Below are positions 25,105-33,109 of a stretch of DNA of 45,234 bases, piece by piece. The DNA lies in assembly GCA_013697705.1 (NCBI GenBank), contig JACCWJ010000001.1, forward strand, positions 1-45,234, written 5' to 3'. Below the pieces are notes generated by a model. The model was not told where the DNA came from, did no database searches, and saw only the letters and a program-made list of their open reading frames with translations. Source of the stretch: Gammaproteobacteria bacterium. GTDB lineage: Bacteria > Pseudomonadota > Gammaproteobacteria > UBA6002. Position numbers and translations under genes: made by a program. Every line of letters starts with the position of its first letter. Position 1 is the stretch's first letter.

Positions 25105-26874
25105 TTAAAGTATTATCGGACAGCTAGCATGATTTAACTTGGCCTGCCAGTTTTCTAACTGGGCCACGAGATGTTTGTCATTCTGTTTTTTAATTACTTC
25201 TAAATCCTTTAAGGTAATTTGGCCATTAAGACTAAATTCATCTTTTAAAAGAGTACTAAAATTTTCCTCTAATTCTTGTTTGATAAATAAACCCTTCTCA
25301 AAATCATTGGTGTTATTATTGTTATTGTTTGAATGATCTGCTGAAGTTTTATTATTATGCACTTTATAAAAAGCTTCCTTAATCTTGCTTATAATCAATC
25401 TTTTAAACGGTGTGGTGGAATGTTGTTCATTTTTCAAATCTGTACCACTTAGTTTCCTACTAAATAAACTAAAGCGACTAGATCTTTGTGAGTCAGAGGT
25501 AGTTTTGGACTGAATCAATGGAGGGCTAGGAGGAATATTCTTATCAGTATCCGTATTCTTGTATGCTAAAAATTTTGCTTTCGAATCGTTTGAAACGTAT
25601 GCAGGAATAATTTTGTCAATAATTAAGTCAATGGATTTAAAAACGAAGTCTCCAAAATGAATTTCTTTTTGATAAATTTCCTGGCCGCGTTCTTTGTAAC
25701 GATTTTTTTCGCGGCATTGTTCCCCCCACTCTTTCACAGTATCAAACAACCGCTGATAAGTGTCCTTATACCTATCTTCAAGACATAAAATTTTAAGATT
25801 TGTTTGAAAATATTCGGGTAAATTGTTTATAGCAAATCCCCTTATCATAGCCGTTATTAATTTACTTTCTAATATTACCGAAGTTTCATAGCTTTCCGTC
25901 TCTTCTTTTGAGAGAATATCCGCAGCAGGTGCATCATGAAGAAAATTACCACTAAACAGCTGCCCCCTTACGGCACAAATTTTACAGGCGGCGTCAACTG
26001 ATAAAAATATATGATGAGTAAGTGCGTCAAATATTTTTTTATTAACCGGAAATTCGTCAAGCACTTTATTAAAAACTTGATCTACTATTTCCTCGAAAAT
26101 CTCATTTTGTTTTTTTCGTAATTGAAGCGACTTATCACTTGTTTCAAGTTCTATGAATAAAAGGGCTTCCTTGCTTGAAAGAAAAGGTTTGGTTTTAAAC
26201 GCGTTCAAATATCTGGTATTTTTTACTGCTAAGTCGGTATAACTAAGCGAGGTGCCTCCTAGGGATTCAATTATTTTATCGAGTTTAAATCTTTCTCGAC
26301 TGGGCTTTAACCCTGTAATTGTTTTCATTATTTCTTCTACACCAGTTGAATCGAGAGAATATTTTCCTGGAGGAATATCAATTGCGTCTATTCCCATCCG
26401 GCGTAAATGAAATAACTCCTCACCTCTACTACTGGCACCAATAGCACCCGATGTTAAAGCACGCGAAGTTCGTGGTGTCGTGGGAGGAGTTTGGGGTGGC
26501 TCTTTATCATCGGATCGGTTTTGTGTCCGATCGGGTAATTCGCTGGCGCTAGAGCTTTGGAGTTTCTGATATGCGACTAATGAATCATTAAGATTGGAGT
26601 CAGAAGAAATCTTAACAAGCGGTTGTAGATATTGGGTGCTTTTTAGCCCATATTTTTTCCTAAACAAATCGAAATTTTTTATTACGAAGCGATCTTGTTC
26701 TAGAATTACGTCAGTTCGGTGGCTTAAATGTTTGAGATCAAATAATTGAATCTTAGATATTTTGTTTAATAATGGATCAACGAGCTGTGTCGCTACTGCA
26801 GTATTGTCACCCTCATTTACTACCCATAATAGTGGCGCATTCTTGTAAGTGAATTCCTTAAAATAGCATTTCAT
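25105..26874 (-). CDS. Candidate effector protein, first gene of the paralogous operon
   Basis: This 589-residue soluble protein of unknown function is preceded by AAGGAG six bases before the ATG. It shares the architecture of its downstream paralogue: conserved N-terminal ~100 residues, Pro/Thr-rich linker (Q-T-P-P-T-T-P-R-T-S-R), a central helical domain with G-N-F-L-H-D-A, F-G-D and K-S-I-D-L-I-I-D-K-I, a linker with R-F-S-L-F-S-R-K-L-S-G, a run of six Asn, and a C-terminal ~80-residue segment. The linkers diverge faster than the domains. A duplication insert near 150-185 is specific to this copy. No catalytic motif is identifiable by eye. Confidence 0.75.
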   Translation of the reverse strand: MKCYFKEFTYKNAPLLWVVNEGDNTAVATQLVDPLLNKISKIQLFDLKHLSHRTDVILEQDRFVIKNFDLFRKKYGLKSTQYLQPLVKISSDSNLNDSLVAYQKLQSSSASELPDRTQNRSDDKEPPQTPPTTPRTSRALTSGAIGASSRGEELFHLRRMGIDAIDIPPGKYSLDSTGVEEIMKTITGLKPSRERFKLDKIIESLGGTSLSYTDLAVKNTRYLNAFKTKPFLSSKEALLFIELETSDKSLQLRKKQNEIFEEIVDQVFNKVLDEFPVNKKIFDALTHHIFLSVDAACKICAVRGQLFSGNFLHDAPAADILSKEETESYETSVILESKLITAMIRGFAINNLPEYFQTNLKILCLEDRYKDTYQRLFDTVKEWGEQCREKNRYKERGQEIYQKEIHFGDFVFKSIDLIIDKIIPAYVSNDSKAKFLAYKNTDTDKNIPPSPPLIQSKTTSDSQRSSRFSLFSRKLSGTDLKNEQHSTTPFKRLIISKIKEAFYKVHNNKTSADHSNNNNNNTNDFEKGLFIKQELEENFSTLLKDEFSLNGQITLKDLEVIKKQNDKHLVAQLENWQAKLNHASCPIIL

Positions 26875-27073
26875 CCTATACTCCTTTTTAATGTATTAAT
26901 TATATATATGGTATAGATCCGTGACCAAATCGCCTGACAACAGCTCTGGGGTCAATCTTCAGCCCACCACAATGTCTACAAAAATATTTAAGACAAACAC
27001 ACAAAGCGACAAATGTTAACACCAATATCATTCAGGAGTCATCAAGGAGATTTAAAGATGAAGATTAATTGCA

Positions 27074-30000
27074 TTAGAAAGATAAAGTAATGATGTTACC
27101 TGATATGGCAGGCACTCTATCTCCAGGTAAAATAATCCCCACAAGATTTAAAGGATCGGCAGCGCAAAGCGTAATTGTTTTTGAGGAAGGATCTTCTTTT
27201 TTGATGGCTCGCAAGGAATCTACCGCATAAGGCAATGCAAATTGCTCTCCTAAAAATCCATTCACAAAGCGCCCGCCCCTAATTTCACCTCGCGCTTCTA
27301 AACGACGAAAGGCAACCAGTAGATCACGCCACCTGGGAATATTCTTTTCTCTTGTAAGCAAATCTCTAAAAACAATCCCATAGCGTTTTAATAACATCCA
27401 ACATGCCGCTTCAACTTGTTTCACTTGCTCAACTGCTTCATGTGGATTTAATACTGACCAACGCCCGCTGCTGTACCGGGTTTGCAGATGACGTCTTCTT
27501 TTATCTAATCTCCGACGCGGATCAATTAATCCACGAAGATTATCAAACCCATCAGCAGTAATTAATCCAACAGCCACTAGTTCCCAAAGGCCATTTTCAA
27601 TTTCTGACTTTAAGTGGCCGGTGCCCCTTTCAATATCATTAAAAAAAGAAGCTCCTTTTAATTTTAAATAACTGTAGAGACTATTAGCGATGTGACTTAA
27701 GCCCGCCAATTCGTCTTCGGAAGACAAATGATCAGGGGTTCGCATCCAATCAGATTCTTCTCGCACAAAAAAAGTGATCGGTGCAATACTCGTTGGTTTA
27801 ACTTTTTTCTTGGTGACAGAAAGTTCTTCTACATCAGGATGCGTAGAAGGATGCGGCGACAAGCGACCCCAACCGATAGCGCCTGACAAACAAAGCCGAT
27901 CTAGCATTCCCGCATCATAACTTGCCACTCTTTTTGCAAGTATTTGTCGCTCCCAAGCATTCGCTGGAATTTCATATCCTTGTAGTTGTCGAATCACCTC
28001 TATTAAGCCTTGCTCCCCACGTAATTGAACCCCCGGTATCAGGTGTTGCCACTTCAATAACCAGCGTACAAATTGAGCGGCTGTCACAGGTTCAATTTCT
28101 TTACGTAACCTTCCCAAGGTATAACGATGGATTCTCGCCAGTAAACGTCTTTCACACCATTCCAAAGTCGCCTCTGGTCGATATTTACCCCGCAGGATAA
28201 AACCCGAGGTTTCTAATGCTAATAAGGATTGCTCCATATCAAATTTATTGATCTCCAGAAGATTGCCCACTTCTTCACCGGTTACGGGTCCAAGATGTAA
28301 CATCCATCCTCGAATCATATTAACTATGGCGGCTTCCCGTGTGACAGGTTTTGCTTCAATCTCTACCAAGGATTGTTGAAAAATTACTTCAGGGTAAATA
28401 ATTTTAACTATCTCCGCTTTTTCCGTAGCGACCCAAAATAATTTATCGTTCACCCTGCAAGTCCCCACCCGTCCTTCCAAAATCAATTGATCAATAAAAT
28501 CTATCCACAGAGGTAGAACAGTTTGATTATGATTGAGCTCAAGTTGCTTAGGCATCGCTATGACCGTTTGTAAAAAATCATGTAGATCATCCTTGCTACG
28601 AATGTCAGGCCAGGCTTGTTGCTGTACTTCTGCTATGGCTTCAGGGTCTAATTTGCCTACTTCCTGGAGAATGGAATCGGGCAGAAATCGGCGCATTTCA
28701 ACCGCACGTGCCCTGCGCTCTTCAAGCGGTGCATCATCTAAAAAGGCATATGGATTAGCATTTAAAATTTCATGAGAAAATACGGATGGCGTCGGCGTGT
28801 CTACAGCAAGACACTGAATCTTACCATTGATAATATCGCCTAAGAGTTCAGTAATTCCTTCCAGATCAAGCGCCTCGGTCAAGGCATCCTTCATAGTTTC
28901 GTTGATGAGTGGATGATCAGGTAGTTTTATATCTTCTCCGGCCAAATTATCCTGACAGGCAGCAGCATCTGGAAAAACTGCGGCTAAGAGATCATCAGAT
29001 AACATACGCTGAATATTAGGAGGCACTTTCTTCCCATTTCTAAATCGAACCAACGCAAGGGATCGAGTTGCATCCCATCGCCACCGGGTATTAAAAAGCG
29101 GGGATTGCAACACAGCTTGGGTAAGAACGTCTTTAATAGTATTGGGATGTAAAAAATTAAATACATCAGCTAAAGGAAAACTATGTTGCTCTGCCAAGGC
29201 AATATTTAAGCCGTCGTCAGTCGCCGCCGCTTGCAGTTCAAAATTAAATGAGCGACAAAAGCGCTTTCGAAGAGCGAGACCCCAGGCTTTGTTAATGCGG
29301 GCGCCAAAAGGAGCATGAATGATAAGCTGCATACCCCCGGCTTCATCAAAAAAACGTTCCGCAATAATTGTTTGTTGCGTAGGCACCGCCCCTAACACTG
29401 CGCGACCTTGCAGTACATATTCAATGAGTTGCTCAGCCGCCATACGTTCTAAACCACAATGCTCCTTAAGCCAATTAACCACTGGCTGCCCATTAGGCTG
29501 GTTTTCAATATTGACGATAGAAGGGCTACTGCTTGGTAACATATCACTTAATGTTTGACGAAGCTCCGATACTTCTTGCGATAATTCACGGGTGCGGGCG
29601 GGAGCCTCACCCCGCCAAAAAGGCACACTCGGCGGTGAACCATGCGCATCTTCAACCAACACCTTACCTACCGCTCCTTCAATTCTTCGCACTCGCCAAG
29701 AAGTAGTGCCCAGTAAGATGATATCTCCCCGGTTGCTCTCGATTGCAAAATCTTCATCTAAGGTGCCGACCATGATTCCATCGGGTTCCGCAATCACCGT
29801 AAATAGCCCTGTTTCAGGGATGGCGCCGCCGCTGGTAATAGCAGTTAATCTACTGCCTCGGCGCCCTTTTACCACTCCGTTAATGCGGTCACGATATAAA
29901 TAAGCCCCATAACGGCCACGCGACCCCGCTATGCCATCAGAAAGCATCTCCAAAACGGCATTAAAGGTTTCTAGTGTTAAATTCTGATAGGGATAAGCTT

Positions 30001-31312
30001 GTTTCATTAATGAAAATAATGCTTCCTCTTGCCATTCTCCTGTGGCACAAGTAGCAATAATTTGTTGCGCTAATATATCAATCGGCTCATGGGGAATGAT
30101 AAGCTGATCCAACTTTCCTTCTCTAATCGCATGCACTAACGAAGCGCATTCCATTAATTCATCACGAGTCGTCGCAAAAAAGCGCCCGCGAGATATTGCT
30201 CCCCGCCAATGACCCGCTCTTCCTATTCGTTGTAATGCAATAGCGATGGCTCTCGGAGAGCCAATCTGGCATACCAGATCGATCATCCCAATATCGATTC
30301 CAAGTTCAAGCGATGCTGTCGCAACCAGAGCTTTTAATTGGCCGGACTTTAATTTGTTTTCTGCATCAAGTCGCAATTTTCGCGATAAACTTCCGTGATG
30401 TGCCGCAACTTGGTCCTCCCCTAAGCGTTCAGACAAATGATGGGCCACCCTTTCAGCGAGTCGCCTAGTGTTCACAAAAATCAGGGTAGAACGATTCTGT
30501 CTTGCATGTGCAGCTAATCGATCATAGATCTCATCCCACATTTCATTAGACGCAACCGGTCCTAATTCACTTGATGGAATTTCCACGGCAATATCAAGTT
30601 GTTTGGCATGACCGATATTAACAATCTGGGGCGCCGGCCTATTACCTGTCAGAAAATTAGCCACTACTTCAATGGGTTTTTGAGTGGCTGATAAGCCAAT
30701 TCTAACCGGAGAAGATTCACAAATAGCTTCAAGCCGTTCGAGTGACAAGGTTAAATGCGTGCCACGTTTATTATTGGCTAGCGCATGAATTTCATCGACG
30801 ATAACGGTTTTAACATTGCGTAAAATTGCGCGACTTTTCTCTGCAGTGAGCAAAATATAAAAAGATTCCGGAGTCGTCACTAATATATGAGGCGGCTTTT
30901 TAAGCATAGCTTGCCGATCACGGGTCAACGTATCTCCGGTACGTACTGCCACACGAACTTCTGCTAAATTTAGTCCTCTTTGTGCAGCAAGCGCAGAAAT
31001 TTCTTTGAGGGGTTCAGTCAAATTCTTATGAATGTCATTGCTCAACGCCTTTAGAGGCGAGATATAGAGAACTTCGGTTTTATCTTCAAGTTGGCCAGTG
31101 AGCCCTTTTTCAATGAGGCGTTCTAAACACGCGAGAAAAGCAGCAAGGGTTTTGCCTGATCCTGTCGGCGCAGAGATTAGGGTGGTTTTGCCTGCTAAAA
31201 TAGGCGGCCAACCCTGAATTTGAGGTTCTGTAGGCGAGCCAAATTTTTCAATAAACCAGTCACGAACAATTGGATGAGCCCATTTAAGGCTAGCGTGAAC
31301 ATCATCTGCCAT
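27074..31312 (-). CDS. lhr: Lhr-family large ATP-dependent helicase
   Basis: This 1412-residue superfamily 2 helicase is close to the length of E. coli Lhr (about 1540). The Lhr core shows Walker A A-P-T-G-S-G-K-T (48-55), V-T-T-P-E-S, the Walker B box D-E-I-H, G-L-S-A-T-Q-K-P (motif III), L-V-A-T-A-S-L-E-L-G-I-D-I-G (motif V) and L-Q-R-I-G-R-A-G-H (motif VI). These are followed by the winged-helix and Lhr-specific domains and a long C-terminal extension beyond about residue 870. Lhr proteins act as 3'-to-5' DNA helicases linked to DNA repair. The gene stands alone: it ends about 200 bases from the next minus-strand gene, with no clear terminator. Confidence 0.96.
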   Translation of the reverse strand: MADDVHASLKWAHPIVRDWFIEKFGSPTEPQIQGWPPILAGKTTLISAPTGSGKTLAAFLACLERLIEKGLTGQLEDKTEVLYISPLKALSNDIHKNLTEPLKEISALAAQRGLNLAEVRVAVRTGDTLTRDRQAMLKKPPHILVTTPESFYILLTAEKSRAILRNVKTVIVDEIHALANNKRGTHLTLSLERLEAICESSPVRIGLSATQKPIEVVANFLTGNRPAPQIVNIGHAKQLDIAVEIPSSELGPVASNEMWDEIYDRLAAHARQNRSTLIFVNTRRLAERVAHHLSERLGEDQVAAHHGSLSRKLRLDAENKLKSGQLKALVATASLELGIDIGMIDLVCQIGSPRAIAIALQRIGRAGHWRGAISRGRFFATTRDELMECASLVHAIREGKLDQLIIPHEPIDILAQQIIATCATGEWQEEALFSLMKQAYPYQNLTLETFNAVLEMLSDGIAGSRGRYGAYLYRDRINGVVKGRRGSRLTAITSGGAIPETGLFTVIAEPDGIMVGTLDEDFAIESNRGDIILLGTTSWRVRRIEGAVGKVLVEDAHGSPPSVPFWRGEAPARTRELSQEVSELRQTLSDMLPSSSPSIVNIENQPNGQPVVNWLKEHCGLERMAAEQLIEYVLQGRAVLGAVPTQQTIIAERFFDEAGGMQLIIHAPFGARINKAWGLALRKRFCRSFNFELQAAATDDGLNIALAEQHSFPLADVFNFLHPNTIKDVLTQAVLQSPLFNTRWRWDATRSLALVRFRNGKKVPPNIQRMLSDDLLAAVFPDAAACQDNLAGEDIKLPDHPLINETMKDALTEALDLEGITELLGDIINGKIQCLAVDTPTPSVFSHEILNANPYAFLDDAPLEERRARAVEMRRFLPDSILQEVGKLDPEAIAEVQQQAWPDIRSKDDLHDFLQTVIAMPKQLELNHNQTVLPLWIDFIDQLILEGRVGTCRVNDKLFWVATEKAEIVKIIYPEVIFQQSLVEIEAKPVTREAAIVNMIRGWMLHLGPVTGEEVGNLLEINKFDMEQSLLALETSGFILRGKYRPEATLEWCERRLLARIHRYTLGRLRKEIEPVTAAQFVRWLLKWQHLIPGVQLRGEQGLIEVIRQLQGYEIPANAWERQILAKRVASYDAGMLDRLCLSGAIGWGRLSPHPSTHPDVEELSVTKKKVKPTSIAPITFFVREESDWMRTPDHLSSEDELAGLSHIANSLYSYLKLKGASFFNDIERGTGHLKSEIENGLWELVAVGLITADGFDNLRGLIDPRRRLDKRRRHLQTRYSSGRWSVLNPHEAVEQVKQVEAACWMLLKRYGIVFRDLLTREKNIPRWRDLLVAFRRLEARGEIRGGRFVNGFLGEQFALPYAVDSLRAIKKEDPSSKTITLCAADPLNLVGIILPGDRVPAISGNIITLSF

Positions 31313-31336
31313 CGTAATATTTTACCAAATTAATAG

Positions 31337-31401
31337 GTAACTATTCGCCCCTAGAAGCGGACGTCCTAGCCAACGAATCGCTTTGGGTGCGAGTAGATTA
31401 C
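31337..31401 (-). repeat. Dispersed 65-bp MITE-like element, copy B
   Basis: The ends gtaactattcgcccc (31337-31351) and gggtgcgagtagattac (31385-31401) form imperfect terminal inverted repeats. The interior acccaaag...gttggct.ggacgtc (read on the minus strand) recurs at 15519-15560. It lies between lhr and the divergent FKBP gene. No transposase is encoded, so it would have to be a non-autonomous or structural repeat. Confidence 0.55.
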
Positions 31402-31541
31402 ATTAATAGTTTATTATAGGCTTTTTCAGGCATTAATTCCTCCACTATGTTAAATTGCCAAACTCACACACCTTTGTGCCCATCGACTCAAAACGCAGAA
31501 CGAGAGGGTACGAAACGCTTAAACTTTATTAAGGAGTTAAC

Positions 31542-32042
31542 ATGATCAAGAAAAGTATTGGGATATTAGGATTTTTAAGTGTATGCAGTTTTGTGCCACA
31601 TGTTTATGCTGAAGAAACCCTCGCCGCAAAACCCTCTGAGACCACGCCGATCGACAATAAAGTTATTGGCCAGGCTTTTTTGGCAAAAAACATGACTGTT
31701 CCCGGCGTAGTCACCCTTGCTGATGGATTGCAGTACAAGGTGTTAAAACAAGGCCAAGGTCCTATGCCTACTGCCAAAGATACTGTTACGGTCCACTATG
31801 CTGGAAGACTTATCAATGGCACTGAATTTGACAGTTCCTACAAACGTGGCGAACCCGCTAAATTTGGGGTAAGTGACGTCATACCCGGATGGACAGAAGC
31901 CCTACAGCGCATGAACAAAGGTGCAATCTGGGAGCTGTATATACCTGCTTCATTGGCCTATGGAGACCGAGGCGTTCCGCCTACCATTGGTCCCAACGAA
32001 ACTTTAATTTTCAAAGTTGAATTAATCGATATCAATAAATAA
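31542..32042 (+). CDS. FKBP-type peptidyl-prolyl isomerase, exported
   Basis: This 166-residue protein has a signal peptide (about 1-23, ending H-V-Y-A) and a short linker. An FKBP domain covers about 60-165: V-T-V-H-Y-A-G-R-L, G-T-E-F-D-S-S, P-A-K-F-G-V, V-I-P-G-W-T-E-A-L, W-E-L-Y-I-P, L-A-Y-G-D-R-G-V-P and T-L-I-F-K-V-E-L. The active-site aromatic and Asp residues of FKBPs are present. It accelerates proline isomerisation of periplasmic or outer-membrane proteins. It lacks the long N-terminal dimerisation helix of Legionella Mip, so it is a short FkpA/Mip-like form. A GGAG ribosome binding site precedes the ATG. Confidence 0.93.
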   Translation: MIKKSIGILGFLSVCSFVPHVYAEETLAAKPSETTPIDNKVIGQAFLAKNMTVPGVVTLADGLQYKVLKQGQGPMPTAKDTVTVHYAGRLINGTEFDSSYKRGEPAKFGVSDVIPGWTEALQRMNKGAIWELYIPASLAYGDRGVPPTIGPNETLIFKVELIDINK

Positions 32043-32050
32043 AACCTAAA

Positions 32051-32083
32051 AAAAAAATCACCCGCAAAACGGGTGATTTTTTT
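32051..32083. terminator. Strong bidirectional rho-independent terminator
   Basis: Stem aatcacccg/cgggtgatt with loop caaaa is flanked by an A-run on the left and a T-run of seven on the right, so it can stop transcription from both sides. It serves the FKBP gene (plus) and the small basic protein gene (minus), which converge here. Confidence 0.92.
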
Positions 32084-32094
32084 AAATGAAATTA

Positions 32095-32283
32095 TTAACG
32101 TTTGCCACGCGCACTAGAAGTAGTAGTGGTGCGTGAACGTGATGCGGATAATTTGCCAGATTTAACCTTTAATTCAAGAGCTTTCACTCTTGATTCAAGG
32201 GTAGGTTTTCTTACTGCAGCAGAACGAGCCGTAGTTGTTTTTTTAACAGCCGTTTTTCTTGTACTAGATTGTCTTAAAGTCAT
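32095..32283 (-). CDS. Small histone H1-like basic protein
   Basis: This 62-residue protein is dominated by Lys, Arg, Ser, Thr and Ala (for example K-T-A-V-K-K-T-T-T-A-R-S), with a central helical stretch L-E-S-R-V-K-A-L-E-L-K-V-K-S-G-K-L. The composition resembles bacterial H1-like nucleoid proteins. A strong aaggag lies before the ATG, and the shared terminator follows at once. It probably binds DNA or RNA; the specific role is unknown. It is divergently placed with the small gene at 32404. Confidence 0.75.
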   Translation of the reverse strand: MTLRQSSTRKTAVKKTTTARSAAVRKPTLESRVKALELKVKSGKLSASRSRTTTTSSARGKR

Positions 32284-32403
32284 ATAAGTCTCCTTGATAG
32301 TTAATAACTTAATTTAGTATAGTTTATTTTCATTTTTGTGCTTTATGAGATTTAGACGGATTATTACTATACTTACAGGAGATATTTAATAAGGAGACGA
32401 GTA

Positions 32404-32580
32404 ATGGCTAGCAAACAGCTTGATGTTAAAACAGGGACAAAACAATCCCCTAAAGAAAGAGACCATCATTCCCCTGCTATTTCTATTAAAAAATTATCAC
32501 GATTTTTTAACGAGGCTAATCACACTGCTGATACCCAAAAGGCAGAACAAGAGAAGCCTATTGAAAGAAGTCCTAAATAA
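32404..32580 (+). CDS. Small hypothetical protein (58 aa)
   Basis: The short frame begins M-A-S-K-Q-L-D-V-K-T and ends with R-S-P-K before TAA. A strong AAGGAG (32391-32396) lies 7 bases before the ATG, which makes it a credible gene despite its size. The product is hydrophilic and charged, with two His in a row (H-H-S-P) and a K-K-L-S-R-F-F-N segment; it has no signal or membrane segment. No family is recognised. It shares the region 32284-32403 with the divergent H1-like gene. Confidence 0.6.
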   Translation: MASKQLDVKTGTKQSPKERDHHSPAISIKKLSRFFNEANHTADTQKAEQEKPIERSPK

Positions 32581-32794
32581 TATCTTGCTTTAAAATGCGG
32601 ATTAATTGTGACAGCGCCAATTGAACAATTTGATAGTTAATATGGGTGCGATCACCGGTAAATTTCTGACAACAAGTTTCAATCTCTCTATTTTTTACCG
32701 ACCAACTTATCCAGCATGTGCCGACCGGCACGTTTTATTCATTATCATTAGGACCCGCTATAATTAAATTATTCTATCTCCAAAAGGAAAAAAC

Positions 32795-33100
32795 ATGATA
32801 GATAAAATTGCTAGTGAGTGGGAATTATTAGGTTATAGCTGCGATGTCTGGAAGGACGTTCCGGGTCAACGATGGGAAAATTTTACTCATGACAGCGATG
32901 AATTATTTATGCTGATCAAGGGGAAAATTGAATTAGAAATTGAGGGCAAAAGTTGTCAGCCACTACAAAATCAGGTAGTTCACATCCCGGCTAATACGAT
33001 GCATTCTGTCCGTAATATTGGCAAAACAGAAGCGCATTGGCTGTACGGCTACAAACTACCTAATGTCAATGAACATGATATTAAAAATTTTAATCAGTAA
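32795..33100 (+). CDS. Cupin-fold protein
   Basis: The 101-residue single-domain protein has the cupin barrel pattern: a first motif around D-E-L-F-M-L-I-K-G-K-I-E-L-E-I and a second around H-I-P-A-N-T-M-H-S-V-R-N. Metal ligands are incomplete in motif 1 (H-D-S-D-E), though the His of motif 2 is present. Such proteins bind small molecules or metals, and the role is unknown. aaaagg precedes the ATG. Its end is 9 bases from the end of the convergent ankyrin gene. Confidence 0.8.
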   Translation: MIDKIASEWELLGYSCDVWKDVPGQRWENFTHDSDELFMLIKGKIELEIEGKSCQPLQNQVVHIPANTMHSVRNIGKTEAHWLYGYKLPNVNEHDIKNFNQ

Positions 33101-33109
33101 TCCTTTCGA

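Noticed and set aside
32102-32287. Plus-strand 61-codon frame opposite the H1-like gene
   Set aside because: The minus-strand gene has the better ribosome binding site, terminator placement and recognisable composition.
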